Notes: generated by a model not told the origin, from the sequence alone. DNA of 64,000 nucleotides from Aurantiacibacter gangjinensis (GCF_001886695.1 NZ_CP018097.1:930001-994000), one strand, 5' to 3'; shown: positions 1-15,829, numbered from the stretch's first letter. Numbers and translations are program-made.

Positions 1-371
1 AGCTCGACGGTACCGCCGGCTGCTTCGATCTTGCCCTTGATCTCTTCGGCTTCTGCCTTGTTGACGCCTTCCTTCAGCGGCTTCGGTGCGCCTTCGACCA
101 GAGCCTTGGCTTCGGTCAGGCCCAGGCCGGTGATGGCGCGGACTTCCTTGATCACCTGGATCTTCTTGCCACCGTCGCCGGTCAGGACGACGTCGAATTC
201 GTCCTTTTCTTCGGCAGCAGCTTCACCAGCACCGCCACCGGCGGGGCCGGCAACGGCAACAGCAGCAGCGGCGCTCACGCCCCACTCTTCTTCCAGTGCC
301 TTGGCAAGTTCAGCCGCTTCCATGACGGTCAGCGACGACAGTTCTTCAACAAGCTTGGCAATATCAGCCAT
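1..371 (-). CDS. rplL: 50S ribosomal protein L7/L12 (3' end cut by window edge)
   Basis: L7/L12 forms the flexible stalk of the large ribosomal subunit, bound through L10, and recruits translation GTPases. Read on the minus strand, it starts [11 protein letters not shown], passes through an Ala/Gly/Pro-rich hinge and ends in the typical GTPase-binding domain, with the last visible residues GGTVEL. About 123 codons are present, so only one or two codons and the stop are missing at position 1. It follows rplJ by 74 nt on the same strand and is expected to be in the same transcript. The start at 371 is preceded on the minus strand by a GGAG-like ribosome site. Identification is close to certain. 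Confidence 0.97.
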   Translation of the reverse strand, partial: MADIAKLVEELSSLTVMEAAELAKALEEEWGVSAAAAVAVAGPAGGGAGEAAAEEKDEFDVVLTGDGGKKIQVIKEVRAITGLGLTEAKALVEGAPKPLKEGVNKAEAEEIKGKIEAAGGTVE

Positions 372-445
372 GATGGTTCACTCCAAAATAAGGGGCTTTC
401 AAATCGCCCCGAGTATGTTTCGTCTCGAAATCGAGGAAGCGTCTG

Positions 446-961
446 TTACGCCGCGTCCTTGGCGCCATAGGCACCGAAGACACGGGCAAGCTTGGCAGCG
501 GGTGCATTGACAACCTGGGCGATCTTGGTCGCCGGGGCGTTGACAAGGCCAACGATCGTGCCGCGCAGTTCGTCGAGGCTCGGCATCGAGGCAAGCGCCT
601 TGATCCCTGCATCGTCGAGAACCTGCGTGCCCATCGAGCCACCGACGATTTCCAGCTTGTCGTTTGCCTTGGCAAATTCGACAGCAGCCTTTGCAGCTGC
701 GACCGGGTCTTCCGACCAGGCCAGACCGACGGGACCGGTGAGGTATTCCTCGAGCCCCGTGTAATCGGTGTCTTTCAGAGCGAGCTTGGCGAGACGGTTC
801 TTCGCGACCTTGTAGGTTGCGCCTGCTTCACGCATCTTCGCGCGCAATTCGGTGGACTGGTCCACCGTCATGCCGAGATTGCGGGTGACAACCACCACGC
901 CAACCTCTTGGAAAGCTGCATTGAGCTGGGCAACCGATTCGATTTTCTGCGAACGATCCAT
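446..961 (-). CDS. rplJ: 50S ribosomal protein L10
   Basis: L10 anchors the L7/L12 dimers on 23S rRNA and usually represses its own mRNA through a leader. The 171-aa product starts MDRSQKIESVAQLN and has the family pattern VVVTRNLGMTVDQ followed by the AKNRLAKLAL segment that contacts rRNA. An in-frame ATG exists at 976, but the ATG at 961 has a GGAG site about 8 nt upstream and matches the usual L10 start. It lies just upstream of rplL. No rplK or rplA precedes it here: the next gene upstream on this strand is a lipoprotein, so rplJL appears to be its own operon, served by the promoter at 1126-1154. Confidence 0.97.
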   Translation of the reverse strand: MDRSQKIESVAQLNAAFQEVGVVVVTRNLGMTVDQSTELRAKMREAGATYKVAKNRLAKLALKDTDYTGLEEYLTGPVGLAWSEDPVAAAKAAVEFAKANDKLEIVGGSMGTQVLDDAGIKALASMPSLDELRGTIVGLVNAPATKIAQVVNAPAAKLARVFGAYGAKDAA

Positions 962-1120
962 GCCGTACTCCTTCACTATGGCCGACCGCGTATTGGTGCG
1001 GACGACCGGCTCACATCGCGACGTGGCTCATGCCGCGCCGCAAAAGTCCGTGTCTGGGGAAGGAGAGGCGTGACACATCACACCGATGGCGAGGCCGCGA
1101 TGGGCCGCGCTGAAACTCTT
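962..1120 (-). ncRNA. rplJ 5' leader, probable L10-type autoregulatory RNA
   Basis: About 160 nt of transcribed leader lie between the proposed rplJ promoter and its start codon, with no reading frame that looks real. On the minus strand GGGGAAAAGAG near 1115-1125 can pair with CTCTCCTTCCCC near 1056-1067, closing a long stem-loop. Leaders of this size upstream of rplJ commonly bind the L10-L12 complex and repress translation. The pairing is visible, but the L10-binding role is inferred from position; I cannot match a covariance model. Confidence 0.5.
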
Positions 1121-1125
1121 TTCCC

Positions 1126-1154
1126 CGTCTAGGCTGGACATTAAGGGCAGACAA
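1126..1154 (-). promoter_or_regulatory. Sigma-70-type promoter for rplJL
   Basis: On the minus strand a -35 TTGTCT (1154-1149) and a -10 TAGACG (1131-1126) are separated by exactly 17 nt. Transcription would begin close to the GGGGAAAAGAG strand of the leader stem. Having a promoter here fits rplJL not being cotranscribed with rplKA. Confidence 0.6.
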
Positions 1155-1182
1155 TTCGGCCCACCAACTGTCTCGGACGGAT

Positions 1183-1226
1183 GACTGCTCGAAAGCAGTC
1201 GGGGCGGGCCAATAGCGGACCCGCCC
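1183..1226 (-). terminator. Two adjacent hairpins after the lipoprotein gene (possible terminator)
   Basis: Downstream of the lipoprotein stop at 1255 there is a GC-rich stem (GGGCGGGCC at 1202-1210 against GGACCCGCCC at 1217-1226, loop AATAGC) followed by a second perfect hairpin GACTGC-TCGAAA-GCAGTC (1183-1200). No U-run follows, so an intrinsic terminator is possible but not proven. It separates the lipoprotein transcript from the rplJ promoter. Confidence 0.4.
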
Positions 1227-1254
1227 TGATAGTCAAGTCGTTATGCCGGTAAGA

Positions 1255-1542
1255 TCAGATCTCGTCGGCGGAGTTTTCCAGCTCGTTTGCGTGCTGCTCC
1301 ATTTCCCTGGCTTCTTCTTCCATTTCGGCGGCAGTCACATCGTCCCCGCGAGCCTCGGCGACATCGGCGCGCTCTTCGGCAAGTTCGGAACGCTCTTCGG
1401 CCATGCCGGCATGCGCATCCATCACTTCGGCTTCGGCCTCGGCGACATCGTCCTGCTCTTCGGCGATCTCTTCGCGCTGGCTGTCACAAGCCGCGAGGGC
1501 GAACAGGGCGGGCGCGGCGATCAAAAGTGTCAGCTTTTTCAT
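1255..1542 (-). CDS. Small coiled-coil lipoprotein, Glu/Ala-rich
   Basis: The 95-aa product begins MKKLTLLIAAPALFALAAC, a lipoprotein signal with lipobox LAAC (Cys at about residue 19). The rest is almost entirely Glu, Ala, Asp, Met and Arg with heptad-like spacing (EEIAEEQDDVAEAEAE and so on), which predicts one long acidic helix. A longer frame opens upstream at 1608, but the ATG at 1542 has a GGAAG site and starts the signal peptide. It probably sits in the periplasm, anchored to a membrane. The function is unknown. It superficially resembles Lpp-like or YgiM-like helical lipoproteins, without recognisable homology. Confidence 0.8.
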   Translation of the reverse strand: MKKLTLLIAAPALFALAACDSQREEIAEEQDDVAEAEAEVMDAHAGMAEERSELAEERADVAEARGDDVTAAEMEEEAREMEQHANELENSADEI

Positions 1543-1622
1543 GGTATCTTCCTCATAGACCGCGCGAAACTGCGCGGCGTTAGTATAAGAACCAGTGGTT
1601 CCTGCCATAGTTCCGCCTTATT

Positions 1623-2819
1623 TCATTCTTCCTCCCCGTCACGCGCAGCTTCGAGCGCCTGCAATTGCGCGAGAAAGCCCGTCCAGCCCGGCCTCGGCGC
1701 ACTATCGGACCAGCGCAGCAGACCCACGGTCGTGAGCCATTCCTGCAACCGGTCGGCGATGACCGGCTCATCGGCATCGCGGAGCGGGCGGGCAAACTGG
1801 CTCGCAAGTTCCGGGGACCAGTCATAAAGCTGGAAGACCGTCGCCGCGCGCAACTGCGGATTGGTGGCGAAGGCATCGCCCATAAAATCGATGAATTGCG
1901 CCTGCGTGGCTGGCGTGCCGCCAATGCCGCCGCCGCCATCATACCCTGCCGGGCATCCGAGTTCCTGGATGAACACCTCGCGGTCGCCTGCGGCAGTCTT
2001 GATCGCGTCCAGATCGGCTTGCCAACCCGCCGCATCGTTCACCGTCAGGTCGGGATTGAGGCAATAGAGGTTGTAAGTGACAATGTCGGACTGGCCGCGC
2101 GCCGCCGCCACGAGGTTCGGCGTGCTTTCGATGGCAGCGGGCGTGAGCGTGAGGGTGACGGCTATGTCGGGCGTGGTTGTGTTCCAATGGCTCATTCCGG
2201 CGACGAAAAACTGCCGGGCCGCTTCCTGTCCCACCAGTCCGTCACCAATAGGCACGTCGACTTCATTGCCGAGTGACAAGCCCCACACGTCCTCCGCAAG
2301 CAGTTGGGGAGCCAGCCAGTCGAGCATGGCGGTAAAGGCATCGACGACTTCGGGCGAGGCCATGGTCAGCCCCTGCCGCAGCTCCCCATCCGACAGCAGG
2401 TAATCGGGCAGAGTGAGGCCGTCCGTGTCGAGCGTCGATAGCGTGACGAAGACATTAAGGCCGTCCAGTCGCGGGTCGGCGAGCGCCTCTGCGAGCATAT
2501 CGCCGTCATATTCGCCGGGCGCAGTCTCCAGATCGCTCCAGTCGATCTGGATACGGCCCAGCGTCAACCCCGCATCCTTCGCCTCCGCAAACCGCGCATC
2601 CGCCTTTGCGGCGCGCGCGGCGTCCAAGGGGTCGAAGCCCGCAATCATCCCCCAATGCGGGCCGCTGGAAAGGCGCGGGATCGCGGCTGTGACCGCAGGC
2701 GGGGAACCGGGCGGGCTCTCGCTTGCCACCGGATCGGGCACTGCCGCGCCGTCATCGTCTCCGCAGGAAAGCAATGAGAAACCGGCGATCGCCATGACCA
2801 TCGTTCGGCAAAGCGTCAT
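1623..2819 (-). CDS. Lipoprotein with glycoside-hydrolase (TIM-barrel) features
   Basis: The 398-aa product has an N-terminal signal ending in lipobox LLSC (MTLCRTMVMAIAGFSLLSC), a short Asp/Pro-rich linker and then a barrel-like catalytic domain. SLGNEVDVP near the middle resembles the Asn-Glu acid/base motif of clan GH-A glycosidases, and FIQELGCP later resembles the strand-7 nucleophile Glu. The spacing of about 100 residues fits that clan. WSDLETAPGEYDGD also recalls the W.D.E...G.Y motif of GH5/GH53-like enzymes. The substrate cannot be told. The start at 2819 begins the signal peptide; the frame opens 12 codons earlier. It is probably monocistronic and tail-to-head with the coiled-coil lipoprotein. 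Confidence 0.7.
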   Translation of the reverse strand: MTLCRTMVMAIAGFSLLSCGDDDGAAVPDPVASESPPGSPPAVTAAIPRLSSGPHWGMIAGFDPLDAARAAKADARFAEAKDAGLTLGRIQIDWSDLETAPGEYDGDMLAEALADPRLDGLNVFVTLSTLDTDGLTLPDYLLSDGELRQGLTMASPEVVDAFTAMLDWLAPQLLAEDVWGLSLGNEVDVPIGDGLVGQEAARQFFVAGMSHWNTTTPDIAVTLTLTPAAIESTPNLVAAARGQSDIVTYNLYCLNPDLTVNDAAGWQADLDAIKTAAGDREVFIQELGCPAGYDGGGGIGGTPATQAQFIDFMGDAFATNPQLRAATVFQLYDWSPELASQFARPLRDADEPVIADRLQEWLTTVGLLRWSDSAPRPGWTGFLAQLQALEAARDGEEE

Positions 2820-2909
2820 GGACGCCACCCTACAGCACGCGGCCGCACCGGACAACGCAGTCGCCCGGTGCGGTGCTGAACTTGTGGCGCGAGGCGAGGA
2901 GGTTACTCG

Positions 2910-3134
2910 TCAACTCTCGCGATACCCCAGCAGGTCGCCCGGCTGGCATTCCAGTTCCCGGCAGATCGCCTCCAGCGTGGAGAAGCGGATGGCCTTGGCC
3001 TTGCCGGTCTTGAGAATGGACAGGTTGGCAAGGGTGAGGCCGACACGCTCTGCCAGTTCGGTCAGCGTCATGCGTCGTTCGTGCAGCAGGTCGTCGAGCT
3101 TGATCACGATATTGGTTCCTTCGTCAGCAGGCAT
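2910..3134 (-). CDS. Cro/C1-type HTH regulator, YozG-like
   Basis: This 74-aa protein is little more than one helix-turn-helix domain: MTLTELAERVGLTLANLSILKTGKAKAIRFSTLEAI is a typical XRE fold, ending LECQPGDLLGYRE as in YozG-like proteins. The ATG at 3134 overlaps the stop of the upstream DUF2975 gene (TGATG), so translation is coupled; a GTG codon sits one position earlier. HTH proteins of this type are commonly paired with DUF2975 membrane proteins. It is the last gene of the four-gene module 4403-2910 and probably represses that operon through the ATTGA palindromes at 4428-4489. Confidence 0.85.
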   Translation of the reverse strand: MPADEGTNIVIKLDDLLHERRMTLTELAERVGLTLANLSILKTGKAKAIRFSTLEAICRELECQPGDLLGYRES

Positions 3135-3163
3135 CACACGGTCCCTTCCAGGTCTTCGCGCAT
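3123..3163. repeat. 41-bp direct repeat, copy 1 (DUF2975 end / HTH start)
   Basis: The 41 bases at 3123-3163 are identical to those at 3710-3750. They encode the C-terminus MREDLEGTV of DUF2975 copy B and, through a TGATG overlap, the first codons of the HTH gene (MPAD). The repeat marks one end of a tandem duplication of a DUF2975-HTH unit. Confidence 0.9.
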
Positions 3164-3682
3164 GGCTGCGCCGTGCTTGAACACGCGGGCCAGGATGAAG
3201 AGGACGATGACCATCATCATCCCCACGATATCCTCGCGACCCCAGTCGAGAAAAAATCCGCGGGCAGGGACATCAAGCGCGAGGCTCGCGAGGTGCTCGC
3301 GCAGCATTGCAACCGCCGTGGCCAGAACCTGCACGCCGAGAGCCAACCACGCCATAAGCGTTAGGCGGCGTGCGTTTTCCGGAGTGAACGGGTCGCCGTC
3401 AGCGACGCTTCCGATAAGTGCGCGCAACCGACCGAAGAACAGGAATAGGGCCGTGCAAAACAGTGCGAGGACAAACGCCAGGGTGATGCCCGGCACGGGA
3501 TGCATCACGATGATCGGACGGTCGGGTCCATCGAGAAAACCTGTGATGACACCTTGGCTGACTAAGACGGCAATCGGGATCAGCAGGAGAAAAATACCGC
3601 CCGCCAGCGCAGACAGGGTCTTGAGTGTCGAAGCAAGCACCTTGCCGACGACGAGCAACGGATCTTTCACACGATTCGCCAT
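3134..3682 (-). CDS. DUF2975 membrane protein, copy B
   Basis: The 182-aa product has about four hydrophobic segments and the DUF2975 pattern GDPFTPENARRLTLMAWLAL followed by a last membrane helix and the C-terminal VLFILARVFKHGAAMREDLEGTV. It is a diverged duplicate of the neighbouring gene at 3721-4248; the two share the same last nine residues and identical DNA there. The chosen start at 3682 (MANRVKDPLL) has an AAAGGA site. An alternative in-frame ATG at 3721 would add MPADLNHQSKDVS and overlaps the upstream stop. That extension matches the first residues of the HTH gene and is best read as a duplication remnant. Function unknown. Confidence 0.85.
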   Translation of the reverse strand: MANRVKDPLLVVGKVLASTLKTLSALAGGIFLLLIPIAVLVSQGVITGFLDGPDRPIIVMHPVPGITLAFVLALFCTALFLFFGRLRALIGSVADGDPFTPENARRLTLMAWLALGVQVLATAVAMLREHLASLALDVPARGFFLDWGREDIVGMMMVIVLFILARVFKHGAAMREDLEGTV

Positions 3683-3709
3683 GGAAACGTCCTTTGATTG
3701 ATGGTTCAG

Positions 3710-3750
3710 GTCAGCAGGCATCACACGGTCCCTTCCAGGTCTTCGCGCAT
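3710..3750. repeat. 41-bp direct repeat, copy 2 (DUF2975 end / HTH start remnant)
   Basis: This copy is identical to 3123-3163. It encodes the C-terminus of DUF2975 copy A and the ATG CCT GCT GAC start that belonged to an HTH gene, but the frame then runs directly into DUF2975 copy B. The HTH body between the two copies has been lost. Confidence 0.9.
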
Positions 3751-4248
3751 TGCGGTGCCCTTGCGGAACACGCGCGCCAGGATGAAGAGGATGAGAATCG
3801 TCAGCAGGTTGCCCAGATCGAAGCCCGCATCCATCGTGCCCGGTGCTTCGCCCGCAGTTCGCGCGATATAAATGCCCAGCGCGGCGACAGGCACGCTCAG
3901 AACATTGAGAGCGAGGAACAGCCACGCCATTTCGGTAAGGCGGTCGGCGTTTTCGGAAATGAACGGGTCGCCATAGCCGACGCTGCGGACGATCGCCTGC
4001 ATGGCGCGGAAGAAGCGCCAGCCGAGATAGAGCAGCCCGGCAACGGCGAGCAGCATGATCGCGATCCAGATGCGCAGCGTCATCGGCAGGTCTTCAAGCT
4101 CCAGCGCGTTGACGAACTCGCCGCCGAAAATCACCACTGCCGGAGCGCAGATGAGGACGACGACGCCGGCGAAGGCGATGATGCCAAGCATGAACCAGAT
4201 AATGGCCTCTGCGAGCGGCAGGAGCGGATCTTTCTTGAAACTTGTCAT
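3721..4248 (-). CDS. DUF2975 membrane protein, copy A
   Basis: This 175-aa protein has four predicted membrane segments, the motif GDPFISENADRLTEMAWLFLAL and the C-terminus LFILARVFRKGTAMREDLEGTV typical of DUF2975. The start at 4248 (MTSFKKDPLL) follows a GGAGA site; the frame continues a few codons further upstream. It lies between the 43-aa peptide gene and copy B in what looks like a single operon. The family is widespread and usually accompanied by a small HTH protein. No biochemical role is established that I know of. Confidence 0.87.
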   Translation of the reverse strand: MTSFKKDPLLPLAEAIIWFMLGIIAFAGVVVLICAPAVVIFGGEFVNALELEDLPMTLRIWIAIMLLAVAGLLYLGWRFFRAMQAIVRSVGYGDPFISENADRLTEMAWLFLALNVLSVPVAALGIYIARTAGEAPGTMDAGFDLGNLLTILILFILARVFRKGTAMREDLEGTV

Positions 4249-4271
4249 GGCGTTCTCCCTTGCCTTTCTGC

Positions 4272-4403
4272 TCAAGCCAGCTGCGGCGCGCTGGCGACGG
4301 CGAGCGGAGCTTCCGCGGGCACGGAGGTAATGGCGGAGAAGCTGCCGGCCATGATGACGATGGCGAGCAAGGCTGCGGCGGATTGGGTGATGAAACGGGA
4401 CAT
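4272..4403 (-). CDS. 43-aa exported or membrane peptide leading the DUF2975 operon
   Basis: A complete small reading frame begins MSRFITQSAAALLAIVIM and ends PLAVASAPQLA before a TGA stop at 4272-4274. It has a strong AAGGAG ribosome site ending 7 nt before the ATG. The sequence is a basic start, a hydrophobic stretch of about 20 residues and an Ala/Pro-rich tail, so it is either a secreted peptide or a single-span membrane peptide. It is 23 nt upstream of DUF2975 copy A on the same strand, directly behind the promoter at 4438-4466. Function unknown; likely part of the module. Confidence 0.7.
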   Translation of the reverse strand: MSRFITQSAAALLAIVIMAGSFSAITSVPAEAPLAVASAPQLA

Positions 4404-4427
4404 TTATCGATCTCCTTGTAGTGGCTT

Positions 4428-4489
4428 ATTGAAAATCAATATGTCCGAGTCGCTCCATATTGTCAATCGATAATATTGAAAAACGATAT
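4428..4489 (-). promoter_or_regulatory. Promoter and candidate operators of the DUF2975-HTH operon
   Basis: On the minus strand -35 TTGACA (4466-4461) and -10 CATATT (4443-4438) are 17 nt apart, a near-ideal sigma-70 promoter. It is surrounded by related AT-rich dyads: ATTGA-AAA-TCAAT (4428-4440) overlapping the -10, ATTG-T-CAAT (4459-4467) on the -35, and ATATTGAAAAACGATAT (4473-4489) upstream. Three similar sites around one promoter suggest cooperative repression, most simply by the operon's own HTH protein; that last step is inference. Confidence 0.6.
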
Positions 4490-4523
4490 GTGAGGTATCG
4501 AAAGTCGCTACATCGCGGCTCTC

Positions 4524-4623
4524 GAAGTTGACACAGTTGACACGCGGTGCGGCGTCGTCCGGCTCACTTTTTCCCATTCTGTCAGATGGTTGTCGCCCGA
4601 TTTGCGAAGTTGACACTTTGCCG
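4524..4623 (+). repeat. TTGACAC-type dispersed intergenic repeat, copy 1
   Basis: Two TTGACA words in tandem (GAAGTTGACACAGTTGACAC at 4524-4543) are followed by a gap of 60 nt and GCGAAGTTGACACTTTGCCG (4604-4623). The same layout and length recur at 52439-52538. In between, a TTTCCC word and a CGCCxCGATT word are conserved. It lies 154 nt upstream of phoD in the same orientation. The rest of the 373-nt gap 4404-4776 holds the divergent promoter described separately and nothing else I can identify. Confidence 0.65.
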
Positions 4624-4776
4624 AAACAGATCGCATTTCGCCCTTCCTCTCGCAGATGAGATCGTGGCCTGCCGCCATGCTCGATCATCCTGCCTGTAGG
4701 AAAGCAGCGCTTGCGCAGCGCCACACTCATGCAACAAAGCGGGCGCACAGGCCCCCCACGCCCTGACGGAGACATT

Positions 4777-6375
4777 ATGACCACCCGCATCGAAACCGCC
4801 CGCCTCGCTATGTCGCGCCGCAACCTGCTGCGCGGGTTTGGCGGCGCGGCGGCCGCATTGTTCGGCCTGAAGCTTTCGGCGACGCCGCTGATGGCGCAGG
4901 CGATCTTCCGCGATTACCCCTTCCAGCTGGGCGTCGCCTCGGGCGAGGCCGCGGCGGACGGGTTCGTGCTGTGGACGCGGCTGGCGCCATCCCCGCTGGA
5001 ATACGGCCATGGCATGCCTGCCGCCGCGGTGGAGGTGCGCTGGGAAGTGGCTGCGGATGAGGGGATGCGCGAGATCGTGCAGTCCGGCACGGCGCTGGCG
5101 CGGCCCGAGCTTGGCCATAGCGTGCATGCCGAAGTGTCCGGCCTGCTACCCGGCCGTCCCTACTGGTATCGCTTCTCGGCGGGGCAGGAGCGCTCGATGC
5201 GCGGCCGCGCGATGACCGCTCCGGCCCCGGGCGCCTCGGTCGACCGCGTGCGCTTCGCCATCGCCGGCTGCCAGAATTACGAGCACGGCTATTACACCGC
5301 CCATCGCTTCCTCGCCGAAGAGCAGCCCGATCTCGTGTTCTGCTATGGCGACTATATCTATGAGGGGCGCGGGCGGCGCATCTGGAATTCCGCCGACGGC
5401 CCGCGCGAAAATCCGCGCCAGGTCACGGGCGACGAGCTGTATTCGATCGACGATTACCGCCGCCGCTATGCCGAATACAAGATGGATGCCGACCTGCAGG
5501 CCGCCCATGCCGCCGCGCCGTGGTTCGTCACGTGGGACGATCACGAGATCGACAACAACTGGGTCTCGCATCTCGACCAGGACGAGGTGCCGCCGGCGAT
5601 CTTTCGCCTGCGCCAGCAAATGGCGATGCAGGCCTATTACGAGAACATGCCGCTGCGCGCCTCTTCGCTGCCCATAGGGCCGAGCATGCGCCTGTATCGG
5701 CAGGCACGCTATGGCGACCTGCTGGACCTCAACCTGCTCGACACGCGGCAATATCGCAGCGACCAGCCTTGCGGCGACGGGTGGCAGGCCGATTGCGCCG
5801 AGATCGCGCGCCAGGACGCCCAAGTGCTGGGCGCCGCACAGGCGGATTGGCTGGACGAGAGGCTCCGCTCCAGCGAAGCGACGTGGCAGGTGCTGGCGCA
5901 GCAGGTGATGATGATGGATCTCGATCGCCAGCCGGGCGAGGGGTACCTCGTCAATCCCGATAGCTGGGGCGGTTACCGTGCGCCGCGTGCCCGCCTGCTG
6001 GAAACGCTGCGCGATTTGCGGGGCAAGAACCCCGTCGTGCTGACGGGCGACGAGCACCAGAACTTTGCCGGAGAGCTGCATCTCGACGGGCGCGATCCCG
6101 GCGCCGAGCCGATTGCGCCCGAATTCGTCACCACCTCCATCACGTCCAATGGCGACGGGGTAGAGCAGCGCGAGGATACGATTGCCCGCGCCGCCGAGAA
6201 CCTGCAGTTCAAATGGCACAATGCCCAGCGCGGCTTCGCCCTATGCGATGTCACCAAAGAGCGGTGGCAAACCGATTTCCGCGTGCTCGACAAGGTGACG
6301 GAGCGCGGCGGCACGATGCGCAGTGCCAAGGTGGCGACAGTCGAAACGGGCAGTGCGCGCCTTCATCTGGATTAA
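4777..6375 (+). CDS. phoD: Alkaline phosphatase D family protein, Tat-exported
   Basis: This PhoD-type phosphodiesterase/phosphatase releases phosphate outside the cytoplasm using a metal cluster. The 532-aa product has a twin-arginine signal (SRRNLLRG at residues 12-19 and a hydrophobic stretch ending ATPLMAQA), an N-terminal PhoD_N domain (FQLGVASGEAAADGFVLWTRLAP) and the catalytic domain with GDYIYEG near residue 190, TWDDHEIDNNW near 252 and TGDEHQNF near 424. The start at 4777 is preceded by GGAG; a frame extension to 4711 lacks one. No Pho box is evident upstream, where a TTGACAC repeat sits instead. It is followed 43 nt later by a small membrane protein. Confidence 0.93.
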   Translation: MTTRIETARLAMSRRNLLRGFGGAAAALFGLKLSATPLMAQAIFRDYPFQLGVASGEAAADGFVLWTRLAPSPLEYGHGMPAAAVEVRWEVAADEGMREIVQSGTALARPELGHSVHAEVSGLLPGRPYWYRFSAGQERSMRGRAMTAPAPGASVDRVRFAIAGCQNYEHGYYTAHRFLAEEQPDLVFCYGDYIYEGRGRRIWNSADGPRENPRQVTGDELYSIDDYRRRYAEYKMDADLQAAHAAAPWFVTWDDHEIDNNWVSHLDQDEVPPAIFRLRQQMAMQAYYENMPLRASSLPIGPSMRLYRQARYGDLLDLNLLDTRQYRSDQPCGDGWQADCAEIARQDAQVLGAAQADWLDERLRSSEATWQVLAQQVMMMDLDRQPGEGYLVNPDSWGGYRAPRARLLETLRDLRGKNPVVLTGDEHQNFAGELHLDGRDPGAEPIAPEFVTTSITSNGDGVEQREDTIARAAENLQFKWHNAQRGFALCDVTKERWQTDFRVLDKVTERGGTMRSAKVATVETGSARLHLD

Positions 6376-6418
6376 GTGCGATGGCCGAGGTTCAGGCGCG
6401 GCGTGCTATGATGCCGGA

Positions 6419-6802
6419 ATGATCTACATACTGCAGAACATGCTGCCCATCGCTGCGGCGACGGTGATCGGCCTCGCCATCTGGGCGCTATGGCTGCGGC
6501 GGGCTGGGATCCGGCCGCCTTCGCTTTCGGGCTGGGCGCTTAACTTGGTCGCGATCTTCTGGCTCGCGGCGATCCTTGCAGGCGCGCTGATCCTCGCCCC
6601 GGTCGAGGCGAATATCTGGGCGGTCACGCTGGGCACGGCGATCATCATCTGGTGCGGCTTCGTGCTTCCGGTGCTCGCCGTGTCGCTCGCCATGGCGCGC
6701 CAGCGCACGCGCCGGATCGCCGGAACGGTTTTCATCTGGCTGCTGATTATGCTGGCGCAGTCCGCAATCATGCGGGTGATCGGCTTGTCAGCTCCCGTCT
6801 GA
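6419..6802 (+). CDS. Four-helix integral membrane protein, unknown function
   Basis: The 127-aa product consists of about four hydrophobic segments (IAAATVIGLAIWALWLRRAG, WALNLVAIFWLAAILAGALI, ALGTAIIIWCGFVLPVLA-like, and VFIWLLIMLAQSAIMRV) joined by short basic loops. The ATG at 6419 is the natural start (MIYILQNMLP). It lies 43 nt behind phoD and may be cotranscribed with it. I do not recognise the family. Confidence 0.75.
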   Translation: MIYILQNMLPIAAATVIGLAIWALWLRRAGIRPPSLSGWALNLVAIFWLAAILAGALILAPVEANIWAVTLGTAIIIWCGFVLPVLAVSLAMARQRTRRIAGTVFIWLLIMLAQSAIMRVIGLSAPV

Positions 6803-6821
6803 TGGCGCGCCGTGCAAGCGG

Positions 6822-6850
6822 TTGACCGAATCCCGCAGCGTTCCTATATG
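6822..6850 (+). promoter_or_regulatory. Sigma-70-type promoter for rpoBC
   Basis: TTGACC (6822-6827) and TATATG (6845-6850) are separated by 17 nt, close to consensus. Transcription from about 6857 would give rpoB a leader of about 230 nt. This matches rpoBC not being read from rplJL. Confidence 0.65.
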
Positions 6851-7087
6851 GCCCCCATCGCCGGAGAGCTTCGAGCAAGGTGCGCCTGACGCGGGGGCGC
6901 TACCCAGGACGGAAGTTCCGGCATCTGCGCGAGAATGACTGGATCAAGGCTGCGAAAGCGGTGCTCCGATACGGAGTGCGCTTGTCTGCGGCCTTTTTGG
7001 CGTCTCGCGTATCTCCGCACGCACAATTACCCTGCGCTGTCACTTACAGGCGGCGCCCACACGCGAAGAAGAGGCCAAGGCTCTATA
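6851..7087 (+). ncRNA. Long structured 5' leader of rpoB
   Basis: Between the promoter and the rpoB ATG there is no convincing reading frame but strong potential structure. GCCCCC at 6851-6856 can pair with GGGGGC at 6893-6898, and CGGAAGTTCCG around 6910-6920 is self-complementary. A strong hairpin at 6956-6983 (AAGCG...CTCCG-ATA-CGGAG...CGCTT) is followed 10 nt later by a run of five T residues. That arrangement could act as an attenuator before rpoB, or end a short RNA. The structure is visible; its function is inferred. Confidence 0.45.
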
Positions 7088-11263
<4,176 letters not shown>

Positions 11264-11334
11264 CAGGGGTCGGCGGGCTTTAGGGCTCGCCTCCCCTCCA
11301 CCCCTGTTTCTCCCCCTCAAGGGAATGTGAAAAA

Positions 11335-15732
<4,398 letters not shown>

Positions 15733-15755
15733 GGCTGCATTCAGCGAAAATGATG

Positions 15756-15792
15756 AAAGGCCCCGGAAGCATCGCGCTTTCGGGGCCTTTTT
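15756..15792 (+). terminator. Intrinsic terminator after rpoC
   Basis: AAAGGCCCCG and CGGGGCCTTT form a strong stem around a loop of about 13 nt, followed by a T-run. It lies 24 nt after the rpoC stop and ends the rpoBC transcript. Confidence 0.9.
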
Positions 15793-15829
15793 CATTGGTC
15801 CGCTGGCCGCGCGTTCTGGAGACTGGGCA

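Noticed and set aside
3683-3925. N-terminal extension of DUF2975 copy B, including the MPADLNHQSKDVS start
   Set aside because: The extension beyond 3721 is antisense-frame noise across copy A. The 13-codon part from 3721 is a duplication remnant; MANRVKDPLL with its AAAGGA site is the better start, although the remnant start could be used at a low level.
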